Positions 1 through 5,992 of a DNA stretch of 9,768 nt are shown here, in pieces. This DNA comes from Thermoplasmata archaeon. Its GTDB lineage: Archaea; Thermoplasmatota; Thermoplasmata; Lutacidiplasmatales; UBA184. Within the stretch, counting starts at the first letter, position 1. Each line of letters starts with the position of its first letter. The stretch spans positions 1-9,768 of the forward strand of contig JAJYUO010000040.1 of the NCBI GenBank assembly GCA_021792485.1. The letters are read 5' to 3'. Position numbers and translations under genes: made by a program. The notes below the pieces were generated by a model. The model saw nothing but the letters and a program-made list of their open reading frames with translations. It was not told the origin of the DNA and searched no databases.

Positions 1-17
1 ACCTCCCGATAAGAGCG

Positions 18-521
18 ATGGCGCAGGATGCTCCGGTTCGCATCGACCGGCTACGAGCGGAAGAGCTCGCGCCGTACCTCGACCGTCTGATACGGGAGTA
101 CGCCGGCGACCACGTGCGGGACGGCTCGTGGACCGCCGAGGCGTCCGAGGAACGAGCGCGAAGCGAGGTCGAGAGACTCCTCCCCCGCGGGCTCGAAACG
201 CCCGACCACTACCTGTTCGCGATCCGCGTCGGCTCCGAGGACGTGGGGCGAATCTGGTTCGCCCGGCGGCAGGAACCCGGGGGCCGGCCCTACGCGTTCG
301 TCTACGACCTGATCGTCTACCCTTCGCACCGGCGCCGCGGCTACGCCGAAGCAGCGATGCGCGCGATCGAGCCGATGGTCCGAAAGCTCGGGCTCGATCG
401 GATTTCGCTCCATGTCTTCGGCTTCAACACGGGCGCGATCCGGCTCTACGAGCGTCTCGGCTACGCCCCTACGAACGTCGTGATGGCAAAGCCGGTCGGT
501 GCCGAGCCTACGCGCGCCTGA
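18..521 (+). CDS. GNAT-family N-acetyltransferase
   Basis: The 167-residue product is a single-domain GNAT acetyltransferase, expected to move an acetyl group from acetyl-CoA to an amine; the substrate cannot be read from the sequence. The C-terminal half carries the family hallmarks. Strand beta4 (YDLIVYP, 96-102) is followed by the pyrophosphate-binding loop HRRRGYA (104-110), which fits the motif A pattern R/Q-x-x-G-x-G/A. The motif B region (131-149) ends in RLYERLGY, where the Tyr usually acts as general acid. Residues 1-60 are charged and helical and probably shape the acceptor site. The ATG at 18 is near the window edge, so promoter and upstream neighbours are not visible. It converges on the RPA-associated gene, and the two 3' ends overlap by 14 nt (508-521). 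It could be a protein, antibiotic or small-molecule acetyltransferase; the fold is secure, the target unknown. Confidence 0.87.
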   Translation: MAQDAPVRIDRLRAEELAPYLDRLIREYAGDHVRDGSWTAEASEERARSEVERLLPRGLETPDHYLFAIRVGSEDVGRIWFARRQEPGGRPYAFVYDLIVYPSHRRRGYAEAAMRAIEPMVRKLGLDRISLHVFGFNTGAIRLYERLGYAPTNVVMAKPVGAEPTRA

Positions 522-1425
522 GTCGCCCGACGATCGGCTCTTCCACGACCCCCTCTTCCCCGAGCCGGTCGAGCAGCGCCTCCGCCATCTCCGAGGACAT
601 CCCGTGCTCGGCGAGCCGTTGGACGAGCTCCTTGAGGTCGGCGTAGCCGTCGCTCGAATTGTCCACGAGCTCATCGAGGAGGTCGAGAAACGTTGACTCC
701 TGGGCTCGCTCCTCCGCCGATGGGGCCGTGCGCGGGGGTGGGATCGAAGGCTCGGCGGGAACGACCCGGACCTCGGCCGCGGCGGGGGACGCCGGGGGAA
801 GCACGGCTCGCGTTCCTTCGACGACCTCGAGCACGGCCCGGAGCGCGGCCCGGTAGCCCGGTCGATCCGCCGTCGGGTATCGGAGAGCGGATTCCCGAGC
901 GGCCCGGATCCAAGCGGCGGGCCGGCCGTCGAACCGGTCGTCCGCAAGGGTCGGGTCGCCGACGAGCTTCTGCACGAGGTCGAGCCGGTCGAGCGATTGC
1001 GCGAGGGCATCGGCGTAGATGCCGCGGAGCGTCGCTTCGTCGATCGTGCGGAATCCCTCCGCGCGGACCGATATGTAGGCGGTCCCGTCGTTCCCACGAT
1101 ACAGGTGGACCTTCCCAACGACCATCGCGGTCCGGGGGCCCGGAACCGCCTGCAGCTGGGCCATGGCCCGAGGCTGGAACGCTCCGGCCGTCACCGGGAT
1201 CGTCCCGGTCGGGTCGACCAGACGGGTGCGCCAGAACGGCTGGGACGGGTCCTTGCCGATCGTCTCGGGAGAACTGAGGGTCCCCGCGAGAAGCACCCGG
1301 TTCATCCGGGCTCCATACGGGGAGAGAAGGTACGTCGCGGCGCGCTCGGTGGTCCCGCGTTCCTCCTGCAGGGCGGCGTTCAGCTCCGCGGCGAACGTAC
1401 GCCACGCCGGCTCACGGAGCGCCAC
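508..1425 (-). CDS. RPA-associated protein (COG3390-type, OB-fold plus C-terminal winged helix)
   Basis: This 305-residue protein resembles the archaeal RPA-associated proteins encoded beside rpa genes in Haloferax and Methanosarcina, which work with the single-stranded-DNA-binding protein in replication and repair. The family-like N-terminus begins REPAWRTFAAELN (4-16). An OB-fold follows (about 38-128), including GARMNRVLLAGTL (38-50) and RLVDPTGTIPVTAG (68-81). A linker rich in Ala and Pro (about 205-242) leads to a C-terminal winged-helix-like segment (about 245-305). The start is a GTG at 1425. It overlaps the upstream RPA stop codon by 14 nt, so the pair is probably translationally coupled and made in proportion. 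The gene ends in a 14-nt convergent overlap with the acetyltransferase gene. Family assignment rests on remembered motifs and the operon partner; a direct biochemical role is inferred. Confidence 0.85.
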   Translation of the reverse strand: MALREPAWRTFAAELNAALQEERGTTERAATYLLSPYGARMNRVLLAGTLSSPETIGKDPSQPFWRTRLVDPTGTIPVTAGAFQPRAMAQLQAVPGPRTAMVVGKVHLYRGNDGTAYISVRAEGFRTIDEATLRGIYADALAQSLDRLDLVQKLVGDPTLADDRFDGRPAAWIRAARESALRYPTADRPGYRAALRAVLEVVEGTRAVLPPASPAAAEVRVVPAEPSIPPPRTAPSAEERAQESTFLDLLDELVDNSSDGYADLKELVQRLAEHGMSSEMAEALLDRLGEEGVVEEPIVGRLRRA

Positions 1426-2590
1426 GATCGCCCTCCCATCGGGCCCGAAGTTCCCGCGCGCGGGCGGGAACGTCGACGCCGACGCGCTCGACGGACTCGG
1501 GATACAGGTTGAGGCCGAAGTCGTCCGGGAACACGCGGCCCCGGGCGCGCAGGCGAAGTCCCACGACCTCTTCCGCCAGGCTCGACTCGAGCAACGACGG
1601 ATCGGGCGAGCGACGCAAACGCTCGAGGGCCTCGTTCAGCGTAACCCCCCACAGCGACTCGGTCGCCGGACGGCCCACGTTCATCGTGACGGTCCCCCGG
1701 CCGTCGTCGAGGACCAGTCGGGCCCGAAGGTCCGCCATTCCCTGGACGGATCCGTGCTCAGTGCAGAGCCCCCCCGCGACCGGGCGCTGGCACGTCGGAC
1801 ACCGGTAGACGAGGCCGCTCGGAGGGAGGAGAGCGACCACGATCCCCTCCACCACGGCCCACTCGCTGCCTCCGGCGGCCTCGAGCTTCGCGAGCGATTG
1901 AGGCTCCGACGGCTGCAGCGACTCGATCGAAGGGAGACGGCCCGGGTCGATCCGGGCGACAATCGATGCCTCGTCCAGGACGAGTTGGGGACGGCCCCGG
2001 AACGTGCGAACGTACGCTCCGGCGATGCGGATCGCCTCGTTCGGGGTGAGGTGAAAATCGCTCCATGAGCTAAACGCGAGCAGCCCCGTGCCGTCCCCCA
2101 GTATGCCCTCGTGCACCTGTCGCTGCTCGGCGCCGACGGTAACGGTCTTCGGCGCGACGCGGACCACGCGCGCCTCGAGACGGAATCCTTCCGAGCGACC
2201 GCGAAGCTCCGAGATCGTACGGAACGGCACGTCGCTCGAATCGACCTTTGGGAGGTCGGCCGGCCCGGCGGGAGCGACCCGCGTGCGGAACGAGAAGCTG
2301 ACCTCCGGGCGCCCTTGGTACTCCCGCACCTGGACGTTCTGGGCCCGGAGGATCGTCCCGCGGCCGATCTCCTCGTTCAAGGGGGGGTCCCACCACGTGA
2401 ACCGGACCGATGCGGTCCCGTCGCTCAGGAGGCCGGCGAGGAACGGCCGTCGCCGACCGTCCGCGGGCCGGGTGTACTCGCGTCGCTCGACCGACACGAC
2501 GCGCGCGACGATGTGCACGGGGACGTCGCCCGCCCGCAGGTCCTTGAGCCGAACTTCCCCGGGCTCGTTCGTCAACGGCGCTTCGACCAC
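1412..2590 (-). CDS. Archaeal replication protein A, OB-fold single-stranded-DNA-binding protein with zinc finger
   Basis: The product coats single-stranded DNA during replication, repair and recombination. Numbered from the upstream GTG at 2746, it has three OB-fold-like units at about 65-155, 172-265 and 295-425. A zinc-finger motif C-x2-C-x8-C-x2-H (C316, C319, C328, H331) sits in the last unit, as in euryarchaeal RPA. Repeated strand signatures include GLLSDGTASVRFTWWD (105-120) and GILGDGTGLLAFSSWSD (214-230). I place the start at the GTG at 2590 (codon 53 of the long version), giving 392 residues. The extra 52 residues are low-complexity, about a quarter of their codons end in A or T unlike the rest of the gene, and they would run through the pyrF TATA box. 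A TATA-like CTTTTAT lies about 33 nt upstream of 2590. The longer GTG start at 2746 remains possible. The downstream partner is the RPA-associated gene, overlapping by 14 nt. Confidence 0.88.
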   Translation of the reverse strand: MVEAPLTNEPGEVRLKDLRAGDVPVHIVARVVSVERREYTRPADGRRRPFLAGLLSDGTASVRFTWWDPPLNEEIGRGTILRAQNVQVREYQGRPEVSFSFRTRVAPAGPADLPKVDSSDVPFRTISELRGRSEGFRLEARVVRVAPKTVTVGAEQRQVHEGILGDGTGLLAFSSWSDFHLTPNEAIRIAGAYVRTFRGRPQLVLDEASIVARIDPGRLPSIESLQPSEPQSLAKLEAAGGSEWAVVEGIVVALLPPSGLVYRCPTCQRPVAGGLCTEHGSVQGMADLRARLVLDDGRGTVTMNVGRPATESLWGVTLNEALERLRRSPDPSLLESSLAEEVVGLRLRARGRVFPDDFGLNLYPESVERVGVDVPARARELRARWEGDRGAP

Positions 2591-2620
2591 GGTGACTCGG
2601 CGGTCGAAACGAGGTCCCCG

Positions 2621-2627
2621 ATAAAAG
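2621..2627 (-). promoter_or_regulatory. Putative TATA box for the RPA operon
   Basis: On the minus strand this reads CTTTTAT, an AT-rich island in very GC-rich surroundings. Its centre is about 33 nt upstream of the GTG at 2590, which would give a leader of only a few nucleotides, typical of archaeal leaderless or short-leader genes. It lies inside the longer reading frame that begins at 2746, so it counts against that longer start. This is pattern recognition only. Confidence 0.4.
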
Positions 2628-2720
2628 CCGGCACCTGGGCCCGGAGGCTGGGCGACCGGCGCGACGGCCCCGTCGTTCGCCCTGCGAGACGAGCCCCCGC
2701 GAGCGCCGCGCCCCTCTGAA

Positions 2721-2728
2721 GGTATATC
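2721..2728 (+). promoter_or_regulatory. Putative TATA box for pyrF
   Basis: The sequence GGTATATC is centred about 26 nt upstream of the pyrF ATG at 2751, the spacing expected between an archaeal TATA box and the transcription start. The pyrF mRNA would then be leaderless, or nearly so, which agrees with the absence of a convincing ribosome-binding site before the ATG. The TATATA core could also be used in the opposite direction toward the RPA operon. Confidence 0.5.
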
Positions 2729-2750
2729 CCCGCGGGCCTCTCGCACGCGA

Positions 2751-3611
2751 ATGGCCGTAGCGTTCTCCGATCGCCTGGGCCGGGTTCAGAAGGACGCGGG
2801 ATCCCTGCTGTGCGTGGGCCTGGACCCGGACCCGGAGCGAATTCCGCGCTCGGCGGGACCGCGAGCCTCGGAGAGAGCGCTTCGCACGTTCCTCACCGGG
2901 ATCATCGAGGCGACCCGGCCGTTCGCCGCCGCGTACAAGTTCCAGCTCGCATCATATTTCTCCTACGGGGCTGGTGGCTTCCGCGCGCTCGAACAAGCGG
3001 TGCAGGCGATCGGCCCCGACCGGATCCGGATCCTCGATCTCAAGGCGAACGACATTCCGAACACCATGCGGCTCTACCGGGAAGGGATCTTCGGCCGCTT
3101 CGGCTTCGACGCCCTCACCGCGTCTCCCTGGATCGGCTGGGACAGCCTCGCGCCGCTCGCGGACGACCCGGCCCATGGGGTCTATGTCGTGGCGCATTCG
3201 TCGAACCCCGGCTGGCGGGCCTTCCAGGGCCCGCGCGGTTCCGGTCGGCCGGCGTGGATCGACGTCCTCGCGCGCGTTCGAGCGCTCGCGCGCCGATCGC
3301 ACAACGTCGGTGCGGTCGTCGGTGCCACGTACCCGGCGGCGGTCGCCGAGGCGCGTCGGCGCCTCGGCGACGGCGTTCCGTTGCTGGTGCCGGGCGTGGG
3401 GGCCCAGGGCGGCGCCCTGGAGCGGTGCGTGCGCGCGGGGGTCGATCGACGCGGAGGCTCGCTCCTCGTCAATGCCTCTCGCAGCATCCTCTACGCGAGC
3501 GCGGGCCGAGGATGGGCCCGCGCGAGCGCGGTCGAGGCGGAGCGCCTCAGTTCGCGGATCGCGGCGGCGCGTTCCGCACCGACTCGTACAGCGCGACGAT
3601 CTGCCGCGTGA
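2751..3611 (+). CDS. pyrF: Orotidine 5'-phosphate decarboxylase
   Basis: PyrF converts OMP to UMP with release of CO2, the last step of de novo pyrimidine synthesis, in the cytoplasm. The 286-residue TIM barrel is of the longer PyrF type. It shows GLDPD (23-27), YKFQLASYF (62-70), and the catalytic D-x-K-x-x-D array in LDLKANDIPNT (95-105; D96, K98, D101). VGATYP (190-195), the phosphate-binding VPGVGAQGG (213-221) and NASRSILYAS (241-250) follow. All catalytic residues are present. The ATG at 2751 fits the family N-terminus and lies about 26 nt after a TATA-like element, suggesting leaderless expression. The Ala/Arg-rich tail after about residue 270 is not conserved and overlaps the 3' end of the convergent glycosyltransferase gene by 65 nt. 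No other pyrimidine gene is in view. Confidence 0.95.
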   Translation: MAVAFSDRLGRVQKDAGSLLCVGLDPDPERIPRSAGPRASERALRTFLTGIIEATRPFAAAYKFQLASYFSYGAGGFRALEQAVQAIGPDRIRILDLKANDIPNTMRLYREGIFGRFGFDALTASPWIGWDSLAPLADDPAHGVYVVAHSSNPGWRAFQGPRGSGRPAWIDVLARVRALARRSHNVGAVVGATYPAAVAEARRRLGDGVPLLVPGVGAQGGALERCVRAGVDRRGGSLLVNASRSILYASAGRGWARASAVEAERLSSRIAAARSAPTRTARRSAA

Positions 3612-4695
3612 TGGTCGCGACCGCGTAGCGCTCCTGGGCGCGGAGGCGGCCGGCCTCCCCCATCCTGCGCGCGAGGTCGCGATCGTCCAGCAGCCGCTGG
3701 ATCTGCCGGACGAAGTCCTCCGGGATCATCGGCTGCGCCAGCAGACCCTCCCGCCCCTCCTCGATCACTTCGCGCACGCCGGGCATGTCCGCGATCACGA
3801 CGGGGAGGCCGGCCGCCATCGCCTCGGCGATCGCGAGGCCGAATCCCTCGAGACGGTTCTGCGAAGGGTAGACAAAGACGTCCCCGAGAGCGAGGTAGCG
3901 CGGGAGCTCACTGTCGCCGACCTGGGTGAGGAAACGCACGCGGCCCGAGACTCCGAGCCGCCGCGAGAGGGAGACAAGCGGGGCGAGGTTGGGTCCGGAG
4001 CCGATGACGAGCATGCTGACGTCCCTCGGAAGGAGGGAGAGCGCTCGGATCCCCGTGTCGAACCCCTTGTGAGGGACGAGGCGGCCGGTGAAGACGAGAA
4101 CCCGCCGGCCGGCGAGACCGAGCTCCTCACGGAGCTCCTCGACGTGGGCCGGAGCCCGGTACCGTTCCACGTCGACGAGCGACGGGACGACGTCGATCGA
4201 CCGGTTCCGAAGCATCGTCGACGTCTGGCCGTAGCTCTTCGTGTGCACGATGATCCGGTCCGTGGCGCGTAGCACGCGCGGGAGCATGACCCGCTCGTAG
4301 GTGGACGTGACGAGTCGGCCCCACGGACCGGGCAGGTAGAGATCGCAATGGTAGGTGAGAACGACTGGGGGATGTCCCGGCCTCAACGCGCGGACCGCGT
4401 AATAGGCCGTGAGCGGCGGAGGATAGTGCAGGTGGATGATGTCGGCCGAGAGCGTGCGCATCACCTGCCCGATCCGCGGATCGATCGGAGTGTTGAGCAG
4501 GACCCCTCGGACCGGAACCCGGACGACCCGAACGCCATCGACGATCTCGCTCGCCGGCAGCTGCGGATCGTAGCGACTGGTGAGCACCGTGACCTCGTGC
4601 CCTTCCCGGACGAGTTCGGCCGAGAGGCGACGAACGTGCGACTCCACGCCGCCAGGATGGGGAACGTAGAAGGGGCAGACCTGGAGGATCCTCAT
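3547..4695 (-). CDS. GT4-family glycosyltransferase (GT-B fold)
   Basis: This 382-residue enzyme is a retaining GT4-type glycosyltransferase, moving a sugar from a nucleotide-sugar donor to a glycan or lipid acceptor at the cytoplasmic membrane face. The N-terminal Rossmann domain has the PHPGGVESHV loop (12-21) and LSAELVREGHEVTVLT (24-39). The C-terminal domain begins at VLVFTGRLVPHKGF (199-212) and holds VIGSGP (230-235), the E-x7-E donor-binding motif (E283 to E291 in EGFGLAIAE) and AGLPVVIADMPGVREVIEEG (295-314). Length is normal for the family. The start is the ATG at 4695, and the gene follows pdxS on the same strand after 57 nt, so it may be co-transcribed. Its last 65 nt overlap the pyrF 3' end in antisense. 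Acceptor and sugar are unknown; a role in surface glycan, glycolipid or protein N-glycan synthesis is plausible. Confidence 0.92.
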   Translation of the reverse strand: MRILQVCPFYVPHPGGVESHVRRLSAELVREGHEVTVLTSRYDPQLPASEIVDGVRVVRVPVRGVLLNTPIDPRIGQVMRTLSADIIHLHYPPPLTAYYAVRALRPGHPPVVLTYHCDLYLPGPWGRLVTSTYERVMLPRVLRATDRIIVHTKSYGQTSTMLRNRSIDVVPSLVDVERYRAPAHVEELREELGLAGRRVLVFTGRLVPHKGFDTGIRALSLLPRDVSMLVIGSGPNLAPLVSLSRRLGVSGRVRFLTQVGDSELPRYLALGDVFVYPSQNRLEGFGLAIAEAMAAGLPVVIADMPGVREVIEEGREGLLAQPMIPEDFVRQIQRLLDDRDLARRMGEAGRLRAQERYAVATITRQIVALYESVRNAPPRSAN

Positions 4696-4752
4696 CGAGA
4701 GCGCGGTCCCGCGGCACGCCGCGAGGGGCGGGCGATCCCCATGGTCCCGGTC
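4696..4752. other. Short pdxS-glycosyltransferase spacer with a GC-rich hairpin
   Basis: These 57 nt separate the pdxS stop from the glycosyltransferase ATG. They contain an inverted repeat, CGCGG (4710-4714) and CCGCG (4719-4723), around a CACG loop. There is no T-run beside it, so it does not look like an archaeal terminator, and no clear TATA element is visible. This fits read-through from pdxS into the glycosyltransferase gene. Confidence 0.35.
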
Positions 4753-5697
4753 CTATGCTTCGGTCGCCCCGGGGCGTCGCGCAACGGGCGGATGCGCCTC
4801 CCGTCCTTGGAGCATTTCGTTCGGAGGCAGACGACTCACGTCGATGCCGTGCATCGCTTCTCCCAATCCCTCGGAAGCGCGCGCGAGCGCCTCGGGCTGG
4901 TCGTAGTGCAGCGATGCCTCCACGATCGCCCGAGCGACCTTGGCGGGCTGCTCGGACTTGAAGATCCCGCTCCCGACGAAGATCCCGTCGACCCCGAGGA
5001 GGCGGCAGAGGGCCGCGTCGGCGGGCGTCGCGATCCCTCCGGCGGCGAAGTTAACGACCGGTAGGCGTCCGAGCTTGCGGACCTCTTCGACGGTCGCGAC
5101 GGCGACTCGCTCGCGCTTCGCCCACGACACGAGAGCGGCCCGGGTCATCTTCCGGACCTGGGCGACCTCTTGGTTGACCTGGCGGATGTGGCGGACCGCT
5201 TCGATGACGTTGCCCGTGCCCGCTTCGCCCTTCGTCCGGATCATCGCCGCTCCTTCGTCGATCCGACGAAGTGCCTCGCCCAGGTTCCGGCAACCGCAGA
5301 CGAAGGGGATCGTGAACGCGTGCTTGTCGACGTGGTAGAACGGGTCGGCCGGCGTCAGGACTTCGGACTCGTCGATCATGTCGACGCCGATGGCTTCTAG
5401 GATGCGGGCCTCGGCGGTGTGCCCGATCCGGCACTTCGCCATAACCGGGATCGAGACCTGGTCCTGGATCTCCCGGATCTTTGCAGGGTCGGCCATGCGG
5501 GCCACTCCTCCCTGCGCGCGAATGTCGGAGGGAACGCGCTCCAGTGCCATGACCGCGACCGCGCCTGCCTCCTCGGCGATGCGGGCTTGCTGGGCGTTCG
5601 TGACGTCCATGATCACGCCGCCCTGCTGCATCCGGGCGAACCCACGCTTGATGAGGTCGCTCCCAAAGCGGAGTTCCTCCATCGATGGTTGCGCCAT
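4753..5697 (-). CDS. pdxS: Pyridoxal 5'-phosphate synthase lyase subunit PdxS
   Basis: PdxS builds pyridoxal 5'-phosphate from ribose 5-phosphate, glyceraldehyde 3-phosphate and ammonia; the ammonia comes from the glutaminase partner PdxT. The 314-residue barrel matches the family nearly end to end. It has MDVTN (30-34, catalytic D31), VMAKCRIGH (85-93, K88), SEVLTPADPF (111-120), PFVCGCRNLGEA (131-142), IRTKGEAGTGN (153-163, K156), VVNFAAGGIATPADAAL (214-230) and IFVGSGIFKS (239-248). Both lysines that carry covalent intermediates are present. The C-terminal tail (GREAHPPVARRPGATEA) is lineage-specific. The ATG at 5697 sits about 37 nt from a TATA-like CTTATAC on the minus strand. No pdxT lies in the window, so the partner must be encoded elsewhere. 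It is head to head with the thiamine importer operon, another cofactor-supply unit. Confidence 0.97.
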   Translation of the reverse strand: MAQPSMEELRFGSDLIKRGFARMQQGGVIMDVTNAQQARIAEEAGAVAVMALERVPSDIRAQGGVARMADPAKIREIQDQVSIPVMAKCRIGHTAEARILEAIGVDMIDESEVLTPADPFYHVDKHAFTIPFVCGCRNLGEALRRIDEGAAMIRTKGEAGTGNVIEAVRHIRQVNQEVAQVRKMTRAALVSWAKRERVAVATVEEVRKLGRLPVVNFAAGGIATPADAALCRLLGVDGIFVGSGIFKSEQPAKVARAIVEASLHYDQPEALARASEGLGEAMHGIDVSRLPPNEMLQGREAHPPVARRPGATEA

Positions 5698-5849
5698 TTT
5701 CGGTGCCCGGGCGCTAGCGAGCGACGCGGCGTATAAGAGCGCATCCGGGGCCCACGTCGGCCACCTCGGCGTCCCGCCCGAGCTCCCCCCGACTCCCGTC
5801 GGCGCGTGGGTCGCCGCCCCGCAACCTCAAATGCCCATCCGGGCTGTCG
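5698..5849. other. Divergent spacer: pdxS promoter side and upstream leader of the thiamine operon
   Basis: This is the first part of the only sizeable gene-free stretch (5698-5988). It is very GC-rich apart from the TATA-like site at 5731-5738. No ORF here looks real. If the plus-strand promoter is at that site, the importer mRNA has a leader of about 90 nt before the riboswitch. That leader ends with the segment 5831-5840, which is perfectly complementary to part of the aptamer. Confidence 0.5.
5731..5738. promoter_or_regulatory. Putative TATA element shared by pdxS (-) and the thiamine operon (+)
   Basis: GTATAAGA on the plus strand (CTTATAC on the minus strand) is the most convincing AT-rich element between the divergent genes. 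For pdxS its centre is about 37 nt before the ATG, giving a leader of roughly 10 nt. For the thiamine operon it would place the transcription start near 5757-5760, upstream of the whole riboswitch. Which direction it serves cannot be decided by eye; the pdxS assignment has the more typical spacing. Confidence 0.42.
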
Positions 5850-5941
5850 GATCCGGTAGGGGGAGCTGTGAACCGGCTGAGAGGATGGGCATCGCCCGTC
5901 GACCCCTTGAACCTGCACGGGATAATGCCCGCGAAGGGATC
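5850..5941 (+). promoter_or_regulatory. TPP (thiamine pyrophosphate) riboswitch aptamer
   Basis: All core parts of the THI element are present and pair correctly. P1 is GAUC 5850-5853 with 5938-5941. P2 is AGGGG 5858-5862 with CCCCU 5903-5907. P3 is AGCUG 5864-5868 with CGGCU 5874-5878. The conserved CUGAGA is at 5877-5882. The optional arm P3a is a 7-bp stem, 5884-5890 with 5894-5900. The conserved CUUGAACCUG runs 5906-5915. P4 is CCU 5912-5914 with AGG 5935-5937. P5 is CGGG 5918-5921 with CCCG 5928-5931, enclosing AUAAUG, followed by GCGAAGGGA (5931-5939). In known THI elements the CUGAGA side binds the pyrimidine and the P4/P5 side binds the pyrophosphate. It lies just upstream of a thiamine-type ABC importer, so TPP repression of that operon is expected. 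Confidence 0.96.
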
Positions 5942-5944
5942 GCA

Positions 5945-5992
5945 ATGCCGCTCGTGAGGCGGCTCTCCGCCGGTTCTCGGCGGAGCACGTGA
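5945..5992 (+). CDS. Possible 15-codon leader ORF between riboswitch and importer
   Basis: An ATG four nucleotides after the aptamer opens a 15-codon frame (MPLVRRLSAGSRRST). Its TGA overlaps the GTG start of the substrate-binding protein gene as GTGA. The frame covers the whole expression platform, so a translating ribosome would melt the hairpins and end exactly at the importer start. The arrangement resembles translational coupling, but the peptide is Arg/Ser-rich, has no recognisable family and no good ribosome-binding site, and could be chance. Confidence 0.25.
   Translation: MPLVRRLSAGSRRST
5947..5985 (+). promoter_or_regulatory. Riboswitch expression platform: competing hairpins over the ribosome-binding site
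   Basis: Three perfect GC-rich hairpins share strands. Hairpin A pairs GCCGC 5947-5951 with GCGGC 5959-5963. Hairpin B pairs GGCGG 5958-5962 with CCGCC 5967-5971 around CUCU. Hairpin C pairs 5965-5972 with 5978-5985 (8 bp, loop GUUCU). Hairpin C buries the GGAG at 5982-5985, the only ribosome-binding-site candidate for the GTG start at 5989. A and C can coexist (importer off); B excludes both and exposes GGAG (importer on). There is no T-run, so translational rather than termination control is the reasonable reading. The pairings are visible in the sequence; the switching direction is inferred. Confidence 0.6.

Noticed and set aside
2974..4272. 432-codon plus-strand ORF bridging pyrF and the glycosyltransferase gene
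   Set aside because: Out of frame with pyrF and antisense to the glycosyltransferase; both of those have full catalytic motifs and this frame has none.
4710..4723. GC-rich inverted repeat after pdxS, considered as a terminator
   Set aside because: No T-run follows on either strand, and archaeal termination depends on T-rich stretches; such short GC palindromes are expected by chance at this base composition.
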